A stretch of DNA of 64,000 bases, taken from Symbiodinium natans (Eukaryota > Sar > Dinophyceae > Suessiales > Symbiodiniaceae). Numbering within the stretch: the stretch's first letter is position 1; every line of letters starts with the position of its first letter. The translations under genes were made by a program, and so were the position numbers. Where the stretch lies: positions 127,001-191,000 of the forward strand of contig CAJNDS010002111.1 in the NCBI GenBank assembly GCA_905221605.1, written 5' to 3'. Positions 28,886 to 38,658 of the stretch are shown piece by piece. The notes beneath the pieces were generated by a model, which saw only the letters and a program-made list of their open reading frames with translations, searched no databases and was not told the DNA's origin.

Positions 28886-28955
28886 ACCTCCTCACCCTAA
28901 ACCCTAAACCCTAAACCCTAAACCCTAAACACAGACCCCAAAACCCTAAAACCCC
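28886..28955 (-). repeat. short (CCCTAAA)n array
   Basis: Six units and then scattered CCCAAAACCC. Confidence 0.88.
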
Positions 28956-29045
28956 GAACCTTACAGGCTTTAGGGCCAACGGAAGCCGAGGGTTTGGGCT
29001 TTTGAGAGGCGATCTCGCGTAGGGGCTTGGGGCTTACGGGGCCTT

Positions 29046-29096
29046 GGGGGACGTAGGTTTAGGGTTTAGGGTTAAGGGTTTGGGGTTTAGGGTTTT
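29046..29096 (+). repeat. short (TTTAGGG)n array
   Basis: About six units, some TTAAGGG and TTTGGGG. Confidence 0.85.
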
Positions 29097-29201
29097 CGGG
29101 TTCACTAGGACTTACCGGGTTTCGGATTCTTAGCTCAAGGCGTCCAGCAGCATGTTAAACCTAAACACCTTGCAGGCTTTCACTTTGCCAAAGCTGCAAG
29201 A

Positions 29202-29222
29202 AGGTGTGTGTGTGTGTGTGTG
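29202..29222. repeat. (GT)n microsatellite
   Basis: Ten GT units. Confidence 0.95.
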
Positions 29223-29323
29223 ACCTGGGGTGCAACGACACAAAGTACCAGGGAAGCAGATACCACAGTGGCCGAGGGCGATGCAACGTCTGTCCGCATG
29301 GGATTACCCAAACTCGACGCCGT

Positions 29324-29440
29324 ACTATAGGGGTTCAGAATCATTACTACTTGCATTCCCTTATGACCCCCTACATGAAGTTACGAGAATGCCCCCCCAA
29401 AACCCTGTTCCAATTCGTAAGGCCCCTATATTACACTGAA
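29324..29440. mobile_element. MITE family D, inverted copy
   Basis: TATAGGGGTTCAGAATCATT at the left, CCCAAAACCCTGTTCCAATT and GGCCCCTATA at the right. It is the inverse of the 38154 copy. Confidence 0.65.
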
Positions 29441-29679
29441 CCCAAAAAATTAGTTTTAGCGGCTTCTGAGTGATATACAGTACCCAAAGAATGCGAAATT
29501 CTTCCCAAGAATCCCTAAGTTTACGCCCCCTCTTGCAGCACACTGCCGACCTGCCTCGGCGAAGCCGTTGAGGGCACCGGGGAGCTGCGAAAGAGGGCAC
29601 CCAGGAGGATGGGAGGCTTCAAGGGCTTGAGGGGTTGGGGGATATGACATTGCTTAGTGGGGGGGGAGCGCGGCATGGC

Positions 29680-29860
29680 ATGGTATCGTTTCGTTCGTAT
29701 CGTATGGTATAGTACAGTATATCGTATGGTGTAGCGTAGCGTAGCAAAGCAAATAGCATCGTATAGTATAGTCTAGTATGGTATGGTATAGTATAGCACA
29801 GTACATTATAGTAGAAAACAGTATAAGTATAGCATGATCCAAAAAGATAGGAGAGTCAAA
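29680..29860. repeat. cryptic GTATAGTATAG simple sequence
   Basis: Irregular repeats of GTATAGTA, GTATGGTA and GTAGCGTAGC. Apparent short frames here are artefacts. Confidence 0.8.
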
Positions 29861-30186
29861 ACCCAAACACCACATCTAATTAGATAGGACCGTCAAAACC
29901 GAAACACCATACATCGGTATACACACACACACACACCGGTGTACACGACCACACCACACCCCCAGAAGTGCCGCTGGATGTAGGGCAGGCCTACACGGGT
30001 TCACGTGCGTCCCTTCTCATACGAGCAGAAAACTGACAGCGCGCAAAAGCCTTGCACAGACTTCTCAACCCTGGGTGGCACGAGCCTCCGCCACAGCTTC
30101 AGCCACCCGCTTGCGAAACTCGAAAATGAAGCCTGTGCCGGGCACACTCGCGCATTAGAAGGTTTAGGATTTGGATTTGGGCTTTA

Positions 30187-30232
30187 GGGTTTAGGGTTTA
30201 GGGCTTTTGGGTTTAGGGTGTAGGGTTCAAGA
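30187..30232 (+). repeat. short (TTTAGGG)n array
   Basis: About six units. Confidence 0.85.
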
Positions 30233-30336
30233 AACAAAGGCTGCTGCTGACCGAAGGCCCAAAACCCGACCGGGCACCAAAGACCACACCGTCCGCAAGC
30301 CCCCGCTGCCATCGCACGAAAGGTGCCCACATGGGA

Positions 30337-30495
30337 GTTTACGAAAATAGGGTTTAGGGTTTAGGGTTTAGGGTTTAGGGTTTAGGGTTTAGTAGGGTTT
30401 AGGGTTTAGGGGTTAGGGTTTAGGGTTTACCCCCAAATAGTAGGATCCCCTTATTCAGAGGACCCCGATAAGGTACCCCGAATTTCGGAAACCCC
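30337..30495. mobile_element. MITE-like family H interrupted by a TTTAGGG array
   Basis: GTTTACGAAAATAGGG (left) and ACCCCCAAATAGTAGGATCC with AATTTCGGAAACC (right) frame an insert of about 11 TTTAGGG units (30348-30430). The insert replaces the short segment seen intact at 6539. Confidence 0.65.
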
Positions 30496-30905
30496 GACAT
30501 GATCAGCCACATGATCCCAAAGGCCTCAACACCGAACCCGCAAGGGGCAGCTGGCACTTAATTGACAAAGAATTTCCCCTCGAAAGCCCTTGTTTCAAAA
30601 CCCAGAAGATCCCGGAAATAGCTTCTAATTGAGGACCTTGAGTTCAGCCCAGCTGGGGGCTCTGGCTTTTCATGATGAACAGCTTCCTCTCCAGCGATCC
30701 TCCGGCGATCAGAGCGTAGGACTGGGGCGCTTAGGCTTTCGGCTTGCGGGCGCTGCAAGAAGAGTTCAGGTGCGACATTTACAGAAAACAATTGTAGGAA
30801 CTGAACAAGCATATGAAACATTACAGTCTGTATGAAAATCCACCTGCCCATACAACCAACGAGCACAGTTTGCTTGCCACACTGGCCATGCAGTAGACGG
30901 GCATG
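30496..30905. other. unique region, no gene recognised
   Basis: A 102-codon minus frame (30558-30866) lacks recognisable domains. Confidence 0.4.
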
Positions 30906-30906
30906 A

Positions 30907-31228
30907 CAGGGTTTAGGGTTTAGGGTTTAGGGTTTAGGGTTTAGGGTTTAGGGTTTAGGGTTTAGGGTTTAGGGTTTAGGGTTTAGGGTTTAGGGTTTAG
31001 GGTTTAGGGTTTAGGGTTTAGGGTTTAGGGTTTAGGGTTTAGGGTTTAGGGTTAGGGGTTTAGGGTTTAGGGTTTAGGGTTTAGGGTTTAGGGTTTAGGG
31101 TTTAGGGTTTAGGGTTTAGGGTTTAGGGTTTAGGGTTTAGGGTTTAGGGTTTAGGGTTTAGGGTTTAGGGTTTAGGGTTTAGGGTTTAGGGTTAGGGGTT
31201 TAGGGTTTAGGGTTTAGGGTTAAGGGTG
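30907..31228 (+). repeat. long telomere-type (TTTAGGG)n array, about 320 bp
   Basis: About 45 units. Two GTTAGGGG slips at 31051 and 31192 are 141 bp apart, i.e. about 20 units, suggesting duplication of a block. Confidence 0.96.
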
Positions 31229-31338
31229 TAGAGCGCTCAAGTGGGGGAAGTGCCAGGGGGAAGTTTGGGGCTCCTTGCGCTCTCCAAAACAAGCCGCGAA
31301 ACATGGCAAGGTGCGGTGCTTTACCGGGACCTTGCTAA

Positions 31339-31391
31339 CAGGTTTAGGGTGTAGGGTGTAGGGTTTAGGGTTTAGGGTTTAGGGTTTAGGG
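31339..31391 (+). repeat. short (TTTAGGG)n array
   Basis: About seven units, two GTGTAGG. Confidence 0.9.
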
Positions 31392-32585
31392 CTGCACTCG
31401 CTGCCAGCCGCGCGAATCGGTCCACCCACTCCGGGGGACCCTGCCGCGCGCGCAGGTCTTCCGCAAAGCGGGCAGCAGCTCAGCTTGAAGGTGTCCGACG
31501 CCCATCCGGGGTACTCGTCCAACCATGTCAAGCAGCACGGCGTTGGTCGACTACAACTCGGTGTGTCCCAGGGATATCGTCTCGACTCACGTAAGCTGTG
31601 GCTCCAGGCCGGGTGGATCTGGTCTGGCCGGCGGCCCACTCCAGTCCTGCGATTCGACAGTCCTGCGATTCGACTCCGACACGCAAGACCCCTCCTAGCT
31701 TCACCGCGGCGCATGGGTGCGCAAAGACAGTCTTGCAAATCTTCCAAGCGTCGCGCCTCGTCATAAACGTTCAGATGCAAAGGTGTCATGCACGGCTCCG
31801 GCATCCGGATTCATGTGGGTTCATGTACTGGAAACCACGGCAATTGGAATGCGCGGCAGGGTTGCCTCGCTGAGCTAGCCGGAGTAAGTGGCTCAAACCC
31901 TATAGCACTCAATGAATGTGCATCGTGCGCGTTCTTTGGGACGTTTTCCCACTGGAAAGCCACTGCAGCCCACATCGCAAGCCAGGACGTAACTTCCGTT
32001 TGGAGCGGTGGAGTGTCCGAGGAGTTGACCTAGCACCCCGGGAAGCTTGGCAGCCGCCCCTCAATCAAACTCATGGCCGCTTGGGCGCGAGATTCGGGAG
32101 TGCGCGTGCAGGCACTTCCTCACAAAACCGACTTCAACAGTTTTCAGCACAAGCTGCACCAAGGTTTATTTTAAGAAGGCCTCTACAGCCCTTAGAATCC
32201 TCAGGTCCATCATTTCCTTGAGCAACTCTGGCTCCGCTCCTGCTTCGGCTTGTCCGTCCGAGGTCTCACCCCCGCCTGCGCTCCACGAGTTCACTTTTAG
32301 GAAGTTCTTAACGTTGAAAATCTTAAATGCTTCTTAAGAGCCGATTCCCTCCTACTCTCTGTAGGGGAAACTGATCTACGAGATATGGGAAAACCTGCTA
32401 ATCTACTGGATGTGGGCGGATTTCCCCCTAGATGTAGTTGGCGTGCATGCGCCTAGTCAGACGCCGAAGGAACCCAAAGCACAAGCAAGCCAAGCCCCTT
32501 GAGCTCTTCCCGCCGCTGCCGATGTTTCTTCGACCGATCCTCCCCTGCTGTCCACATCAGACCCTAACACTCTGCCAACGAGTCC
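31392..32585. other. long unique region, several overlapping frames, no gene recognised
   Basis: Frames of 78-141 codons on both strands (for example 31379-31804 minus and 31598-31873 plus). An 11-bp direct repeat, TCCTGCGATTCGAC, occurs at 31646 and 31661. A real exon is possible here, but I cannot choose a frame. Confidence 0.35.
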
Positions 32586-32724
32586 TGCTTGGAAAATCAT
32601 GGTACTTGTTGACCAATTACAACTGCACTTCTAACCCACTTATACACCCCGTAACTGCCCGATATGGTTAAAATTGGGTTAGAAGTACAGTTGGTATTGG
32701 GTTAACAAGTACCCTGAGCCTCCG
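32586..32724. mobile_element. MITE family A, divergent subtype
   Basis: CTTGGAAAATCATGGTACTTGTT at the left and AACAAGTACCCTGAGCCTCCGAG at the right are inverted. The interior matches 20650-20735. Confidence 0.65.
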
Positions 32725-32779
32725 AGTGAATAGCCAGCATGCAAGCCCTTCAATGCTAAGAAGAGACCTTGAATCCAAT

Positions 32780-32852
32780 CCTAAACCCTAAACCCTAAAC
32801 CCTGAACCCTGAACCCTGAACCCTGAACCCTAAACCCTAAACCCTAAACCCT
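32780..32852 (-). repeat. telomere-type array with CCCTGAA block
   Basis: CCCTAAA units surround four CCCTGAA units. Confidence 0.93.
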
Positions 32853-32965
32853 CTCACTAGGCCGCATGCCAACGCCCCCAAGTTTCCGGCAGGGCTCTAC
32901 ACCCGCTGGCCCACCAAAAACCTGGCAAGGGCCATGGGCCATGGCAGTCCAGGGACTTCAGGCTA
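32853..32965 (+). pseudogene. coding-like fragment, one cap
   Basis: The plus strand reads HANAPKFPAGLYTRWPTKNL and continues ARAMGHG; 38 open codons. CCCTAAA on the left, AT-rich DNA on the right. Confidence 0.42.
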
Positions 32966-33045
32966 CACGATACTAATATAATAATGTAGTAATCATATAA
33001 TAACTATACTATTACATTAATATGATAAATGGTACTATAAGGATA
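32966..33045. repeat. AT-rich cryptic simple sequence
   Basis: ATAATATAATAATGTAGTAA-type sequence. Confidence 0.75.
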
Positions 33046-33159
33046 CTAGCAGGTCGTCTAGGGGCTTCAGGATTCGGTATGTACTGGCATCATCAGGGAG
33101 TAGAACGGCTTTGAAGGGCTTCGGGAGGGGAGAGTTTCGATGGAGGTTTGGCTTGTTGG

Positions 33160-33250
33160 GACTCAGGGTTCAGGGGTGGAGGGTTTAGGGGTTTAGGGGT
33201 TTAGGGGTTGAGGGGTTTAGGGGTTTAGGGGTTTAGGGTATAGGGTTAAG
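33160..33250 (+). repeat. TTTAGGGG 8-mer array
   Basis: About nine TTTAGGGG units with one TTGAGGGG. Confidence 0.9.
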
Positions 33251-33507
33251 GGCTTCGCCTTTAGGGAGTTCGTGAATGCGCCGATCTTGCTCTCTTGAGC
33301 TCTACTTTGCAGTCCTGTCTCCCTGAGCCCGAAGCCTTGGCAGTCGAAGGCCACCCTGTGAACCGCGGTTTTGGGATTCGGGTTTTGGGTTTCGAGCTAT
33401 CCTAAACAAAAAATCGGAGATGAGCTATGAAAAGGAACATGATACTCATCATAACCATAAAAATGCTCTAACAATCAAAATACTGATAATCCTAAAACAT
33501 ACTAATC

Positions 33508-33542
33508 AGCAGTAGCAGTAGCAGTAGCAGTAGCAGTTGTTG
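33508..33542. repeat. (AGTAGC)n microsatellite
   Basis: Five AGCAGT units followed by TTGTTGTTG. Confidence 0.93.
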
Positions 33543-33681
33543 TTGTAGAAATAATCAGCATAACAAAGTCAACCGAAGAGCTGAGGGCGCCTGGGGCCAC
33601 AGTTCGGGACTCCGGAGCTTGGGCCGCAGAAACTGCGACAGCTCCCGCTGGACCTCTCAAGGAGGGCGGTATAGAACCCAA

Positions 33682-33804
33682 GGTTTAGGGTTTAGGGTTT
33701 AGGGTTCAGGGTTCAGGGTTCAGGGTTCAGGGTTCAGGGTTCAGGGTTCAGGGTTCAGGGTTCAGGGTTTAGGGTTTAGGGTTTAGGGTTTAGGGTTTAG
33801 GGTA
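33682..33804 (+). repeat. telomere-type array with pure TTCAGGG core
   Basis: Three TTTAGGG, about nine TTCAGGG (33704-33768), then about five TTTAGGG, the same organisation as 2670-2847. Confidence 0.95.
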
Positions 33805-33977
33805 ACCTAAGGTTCCCCAATACTCCCCACGCATCCCTAAGGCTCCCTACGCTTCCCTAAGGTTCCCGAGAGGTACCCCCCATGAACCCCCTCCCTTACG
33901 AACCCTATGACTCCGGGGGCGGTATTTGAGGGTTTCCGGTTGCAGGGCTTGGGGCTTTAGGGTTCATGGTTTAGGGT

Positions 33978-34077
33978 TGGGATGTTCCCCCTTGTACTAG
34001 CAGTTCTGAATAGGGATTAGAATACGGGGTACTCTAGTCCCTATTAAGGACTGATACTATGAGGGGGAACATCCCAA
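33978..34077. mobile_element. MITE family B, full copy (100 bp)
   Basis: TTGGGATGTTCCCCCTTGTA at the left and GAGGGGGAACATCCCAA at the right. The interior has CAGTTCTGAATAGGGA and TCCCTATTAAGGACTG, also inverted. It sits between TTTAGGG (left) and CCCTAAA (right). Confidence 0.85.
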
Positions 34078-34317
34078 CCCCAAACCCTAAACCCTAAAAG
34101 CCTTCGAAACACTCTGAATTTTGATCACTACTAAAGTTACAGGGATCTAACCAACTGCAGCTTGCACATGCAACCACGAAATCAAAAAAAGTAAACAAAA
34201 TAACTATACCCCAAACTCTAAACTCAAGACAAGAAGAAGCTGCCGCAGGCCCTAGAGGCATTGGATGTAACAGGTCCCCTGTGGAGGGCAGTCTGGAGAT
34301 ACTTTTCGGAGGGTGGA

Positions 34318-34432
34318 AAAATTACTGAGAGTATTCCCTTGTGGTCCCTCTATAATTATACTACCATAACCCCTAAAATAAACCCTAAACCCTATTCACA
34401 GTATTAAGGCCCTTGTAGTACTTTTCGGGGGG
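34318..34432. mobile_element. MITE family D, copy with extra CCCTAAA units
   Basis: GAGTATTCCCTTGTGGTCCC, TATTAAGGCCCTTGTAG and other blocks match D. The consensus CCCCAAAACCCTG is here expanded to CCCCTAAAATAAACCCTAAACCC. Confidence 0.55.
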
Positions 34433-34526
34433 CAGGGGGGGTCTGGAGCCCGAGGCTTTGGCCAACCGAGGGTTGTCGGGCTTTTTGAGCTCAGGATCGA
34501 GGGGGGAGGGGGGGAGGGGTTTCAAA

Positions 34527-34640
34527 GGTTTAGGGTTTAGGGTTTAGGGTTTAGGGTTTAGGGTTCAGGGGTTTTTGGTTTAGGGTTCAGGGTTCAAGGT
34601 TTAGGGCTTAGGGTTTAGGGTTTCGGGTTTCGGGTTCTGC
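34527..34640 (+). repeat. telomere-type (TTTAGGG)n array, degenerate end
   Basis: About 14 units, ending in TTTCGGG variants. Confidence 0.9.
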
Positions 34641-34705
34641 TCGCCTCCTCACGAGCTTTGGCGAGGCGCAGCTCATCCAGCAGGACAAGCCTGCGAAGTT
34701 CAGCG
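34641..34705 (+). pseudogene. coding-like fragment
   Basis: The plus strand reads RLLTSFGEAQLIQQDKPAKF. TTTAGGG on both sides, the right one interrupted by a MITE. Confidence 0.42.
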
Positions 34706-34715
34706 GTTTAGGGTT

Positions 34716-34829
34716 TACTTGGAGGTTAATGGGTACTTAGAAGTAGGGATACAAATGCCCTTCATGGGGTTAGAAGTATCATTAGCATACTTATAACCCT
34801 ACTTATAACTACCCATGAACCTCCAAGTA
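34716..34829. mobile_element. MITE family A inserted in a TTTAGGG unit
   Basis: TACTTGGAGGTTAATGGGTA at the left and ACCCATGAACCTCCAAGTA at the right. The flanks are GTTTAGGGTT-[TA...TA]-GGGTTTAGGG, so removing the element and one TA restores a perfect TTTAGGG unit. Confidence 0.9.
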
Positions 34830-35156
34830 GGGTTTAGGGTTTAGGATTTAGGGGGGGGGGGGGGGGCGTCCGGGTTTTAGACGCAGAATTCCCAAAACGT
34901 CTGAGTGGCCTTGGGTCTTGTTGCCGACTCTACGTCTCAACCCGAAGCCCGAAGCCCTGAAAGTGCTGCCCGAATTCTGACGTGCTACCCTAAACCCCGA
35001 AATCTTCAACCCCCGAAATCTTTCAGATTTTCACAAGAGAATTTCCGGGTCTTGGGCGTTGGGGGTTGTGGGGTGTTGGGCTTTGGGGCTCCGGTTTCTG
35101 GCTTGTGGGCGACTGGGACCCCGACTCCAGACGCGCACGGAGGGCCGACACCTTGA

Positions 35157-35322
35157 TTCAAGGGGTATAAGGAGGGACGCCTAGAAGGGAGCCTTAAATC
35201 TGGTTCCCCTACATAACCCCTCTGTATACCTCATGTAGTCCCTATCTACCTAAGTAGCCCCTAAATCACCCCCAAATATCCCCTAAGGTCCTTTATAAGG
35301 GTCCCTCCTTGAGTCCCTTGAC
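35157..35322. mobile_element. possible MITE (family L)
   Basis: CAAGGGGTATAAGGAGGGAC at the left is imperfectly inverted in TATAAGGGTCCCTCCTTGAG..CCCTTG at the right. Single copy. Confidence 0.4.
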
Positions 35323-36265
35323 TGATGGCGCGCACGGCTAGGAACTCACGGCCGGTGGTTGCTTCACTCTTCTCAATCTCATCTCAATCTCTCTCTCCGC
35401 TGCTCTTGACGTCACTTCTCTCGTCTTCGTCAAGATCTCCGTGTCTCTTAACTCCACTTGGAAAAAACTAGCCACTTAACCCTGAACCCGAAGCCCTAAA
35501 CCCTAAACCCGAAAACCCCAAGCTCCAAGGTTCACCCATTGAGGGCCAGGCTTTGGCCGGCCCGGCCCTGGTCCCAGCTGGAGATATGGTAAAACGAGAG
35601 GGGTTTGTTTGTTTGTGCGTGTTAGGGTTTAGGGTTTAGGACCTAAAGTTTAGGGCGGATGCTGTTGTTTGCGGCGGTACCTTCGTCGGGGGTATACGCT
35701 TGGGCTCACTGTGCCTCAGACGACCCATGCCCCCTGCCAATACCCAACAACCAACCAACCAGAACGCGTTCAGCATCCTTCCCGTCAAGCTCCATCATCC
35801 GGGTCCTCGACTCAACCCCCTTAAGACCACCTGGATCCCGACAGTCCCAGAAGCCTGAACCCTCAACACCAAAACGCTCGCACTAAACACCCTAAACCCA
35901 TCACTTGAAACTTCTGATTCGCCCTAATTCTAAGCCCCGCGCAAGCTGTGGGTCTGGGTCTCGGGCCATAGCCGCCAGACCACCGACAGGAGCTGCCTGG
36001 AAAGGAGGGTTTCAGGCGTTGGGGTTTGGGATTTGGGGTTTCGGGCTCAGGTCGCTGGGTTTAGGGTTTACGGTTAGGCTTAGTTTGCGAGCCTAATTCC
36101 GCAACGCTTCCCTCGGCTACCTTCCGACTTCAACCCAAATGCTGAACAGTTCAGAGTGCCCCCTCCCTCTCCAAAAGAAAATCCGTCAACATTGTAACTT
36201 TGTAAGCTAGCGGCCCCAAATAGATCGCAACTCTCCACGGGACCGACCCACAACCTCAAAACCAT
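35323..36265. other. unique region with scattered repeat words
   Basis: CCCTAAA/CCCGAAA words at 35480-35510 and TTTAGGG at 35622-35650. A 75-codon plus frame (35659-35886) is Pro/Ser-rich without a domain. Confidence 0.4.
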
Positions 36266-36275
36266 GAAGGCCCCG

Positions 36276-36418
36276 AAAACCCTAAACCCGAAACCTGAAG
36301 CCCTAAACCCTACATCCTAAACCCTAAACCCGACACCCTAAACCCTAAACCCGACACCCTAAACCCTACACCCTAAACTCTACAGCCCTCAACCCTACAG
36401 CCCTCAACCCTACACCCA
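36276..36418 (-). repeat. telomere-type (CCCTAAA)n array with CCCTACA/CCCGACA variants
   Basis: About 18 units; higher-order repetition of ACCCGACACCCTAAACCCTA. Confidence 0.9.
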
Positions 36419-36506
36419 AGATCCACTGAGGGCCCCTCCACCGCTCCAGCCCAGTGAGGTGCCGGTGCCAGGCATCCAGGCTGCGCGCCTCGTTCGGCGT
36501 GGTGGG
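36419..36506 (-). pseudogene. coding-like fragment between telomere arrays (capped fragment 11)
   Basis: The minus strand reads NEARSLDAWHRHLTGLERWR and then GPQWIL. Among the most protein-like of the fragments. CCCTAAA on the left; a G run and TTTAGGG on the right. Confidence 0.5.
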
Positions 36507-36610
36507 GGGGGGGGGGGGGCTTAGGGTTTAGGGTTTAGGGTTTAGGGTTTAGGGTTTGGGGTTTGGGGTTTAGGGTTTGGGGTTTAGGGCTTGGGGCATA
36601 CGGCTTAGGG
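36507..36610 (+). repeat. G run and (TTTAGGG)n array
   Basis: A G-rich run (36504-36519) then about 12 TTTAGGG/TTTGGGG units. Confidence 0.92.
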
Positions 36611-36788
36611 TTTTTGGGTGTAGCTAAGGGGTTTCTGGGTGGGGGATGGCTGGGCTCAGGTTTGCAAGACGAGTAGCGGTATAAGGGAACCCTGATCCCA
36701 ACCGCCGGCCTGGATCCGAGACTGGGCTATGGACAGCTCCTGGGCCATCGCCTGGGTGACCACCTGCGTGCCCCAAGCTCAAAGCCCC

Positions 36789-36902
36789 GACCCCTGGGAG
36801 GATCCACAAAGAAGATCCCTGGAAGGGTTCCTAAACATGACCCACTTGTTGTATAGGGGTACTAGTTTTTGGGGCTCTACTTTTTGGATCCTCCCAGGGG
36901 TC
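36789..36902. mobile_element. MITE family K with perfect 17-bp terminal inverted repeats
   Basis: GACCCCTGGGAGGATCC at 36789-36805 is exactly inverted at 36886-36902. It is 114 bp and has no coding capacity; single copy. Confidence 0.7.
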
Positions 36903-37082
36903 TGGGAAGACTCGCAAGATCTTAGGGGGACTGCTGTGGCATGCGCAGCAAAGCCTAAACCTCTGGGTTTTTTCGGGCCATCTGCGGGCCAGAATGTTGG
37001 GCCTGCTGTCACGGAACGTAACTACAACAGGGAAGGAAGCCACGTTTCTAGAAATCCCCTATGAGCAGCAAGCCATTTTGAA

Positions 37083-37156
37083 AACCCCAAACCCTAAACC
37101 CCAAACCCTAAACCCCAAACCCTAAACCCCAAACCCTAAACCCTAAACCCTAAATA
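37083..37156 (-). repeat. telomere-type (CCCTAAACCCCAAA)n array
   Basis: CCCTAAA alternates regularly with CCCCAAA four times, then plain CCCTAAA. Confidence 0.92.
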
Positions 37157-37759
37157 GTAGCCAGGCTCCGAGTCGGGGCAGGTTCACGAGCAGTTCTCGA
37201 CCATTCGTCCCGTCAAGCTGCTAGTCTAAGAAGACTTCGGGATGCTCAGACATGTTGCCCACGTTCTATCTCTGACATCTCCAAACCAGCTATAGGCTTT
37301 CAGGGCATTTGGGGCTCTGGAGTGTTTCTGGTTTGGGATTTCGGGTTCAGGGTTCTTTGGGGGCCTGAGATGTGATCTCGGACTCTAGGGCCCTTGTAAA
37401 CAACAAGACAGCTCTAGGGGATCGGGCAATCCTCCTCGCACTCTCGCAGGCCCCGCCTGATGTGAAGAACTGGGCGCGATCTCCGGAATGTGCGGTGGAG
37501 GGTCCGCCGGCATTTCCTTGAGCGGGTCTGCTTAGTTAGGGCAGATCCCAACTGTCGCCGCGGCTGCTCGCGCGGCAGATCACGACTGTTCTTGCGATTC
37601 TGAACTGAAAGGCAAGTTTTCAGTTTTTAGGAAGGCTTGCGGACGCGGGCATGTGAGTGCGTGCGCTTGCAGTAGCACTCGCTTGGTGTTGATGCTGCAC
37701 GTATGTTAAACCGATGGATGCAGCAGCGGCAACGATGCATTTTGCCCGGATTTCCCCCA
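37157..37759. other. unique region, no gene recognised
   Basis: No convincing frame. Confidence 0.4.
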
Positions 37760-37811
37760 CCCTAAACCCTAAACCCTAAACCCTAAACCCCAAACCCTAA
37801 ACCCTAAACCT
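37760..37811 (-). repeat. telomere-type (CCCTAAA)n array
   Basis: Seven units. Confidence 0.92.
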
Positions 37812-38150
37812 TGAATGAAGGCCATTCGCCTGCTTTCTTGACGCGGCCGAGAGAATGGGCAGCTCCACAGCATCCGGCGGCAGAGGGTCCTTTCGAGTGG
37901 GTTCAGGCAGAAGAGGCGAACACACGCCTGGCTTGAACATGTGGCTGGTTCTTATGATGACTAGATGCTGCGTTTTATCAGGGTGTGCGTGTGTGCTTCA
38001 TCTTCGCAATTCCCAGCGTTCTTTCGATGCACATCCTTGGGAGATCGTGACAGTTAGCGGCAACTAGCGCGTTGCACAGTGCAAAGTTAAAAAGCTTCCA
38101 TTGCTACTTTGAGCATTGAGCTGCACTGCCACTCATAACTCGATATCAAC
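37812..38150. other. unique region, no gene recognised
   Basis: A 70-codon plus frame at 37855-38067 (rich in Gly, Ser and Arg at its start) without domain. Confidence 0.4.
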
Positions 38151-38153
38151 AAC

Positions 38154-38278
38154 CTATAGGGGCCTGAATAATTAGAACAGGGTTTTGGGGGGTTATATAA
38201 TGATATAGTATAATTACAAAGGGACCCTAAGGGAGTACTATTAGTAATTATTCCGAGCCCTATATTAGGGGCTTGGGC
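38154..38278. mobile_element. MITE family D, reference uninterrupted copy
   Basis: TATAGGGGCCTGAATAATTA at the left, AATTATTCCGAGCCCTATAT at the right. It shows the arrangement without the telomere insert found at 4222. Confidence 0.7.
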
Positions 38279-38514
38279 CCTTAGCTGAGAGCTGAGCCAG
38301 GGACTTCACACGCGGATGCAGCCCGACCCAGAACTAACCCAGAACAAACCCTCAAACCCTCAACCCGCGGTGATCTAGATTACGATGGCCTTGCTGAGGT
38401 CTCCATTCTAGAAGACTCCTTTCAGTTGATAATTAAAAAGGCCACAACCTAGATTAACCTGCGTATCCTGAACCCCGACACCTTAAAATTTCACCCCTAA
38501 ACCCTACTTGGAGC

Positions 38515-38658
38515 TTCATGAGTAGTCAGAAGTAGGGTTATCAGTAGACGTATCAGTATGGCAATTATACCTATAACCCCATTTAGGGTACTTATAACCC
38601 TACTTATCACCCTACTTACAATTAACCCTACTTATAACTACCCACGAACCTCCAAGCA
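38515..38658. mobile_element. MITE family A, full copy next to CCCTAAA
   Basis: The left junction is AACCC-TACTTGGAGCTTCATG; the right end is ACGAACCTCCAAG. CCCTA at the left junction again places the element at the TA of a telomere unit. The interior carries an extra ACCCTACTTATCACCCTACT duplication. Confidence 0.82.
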
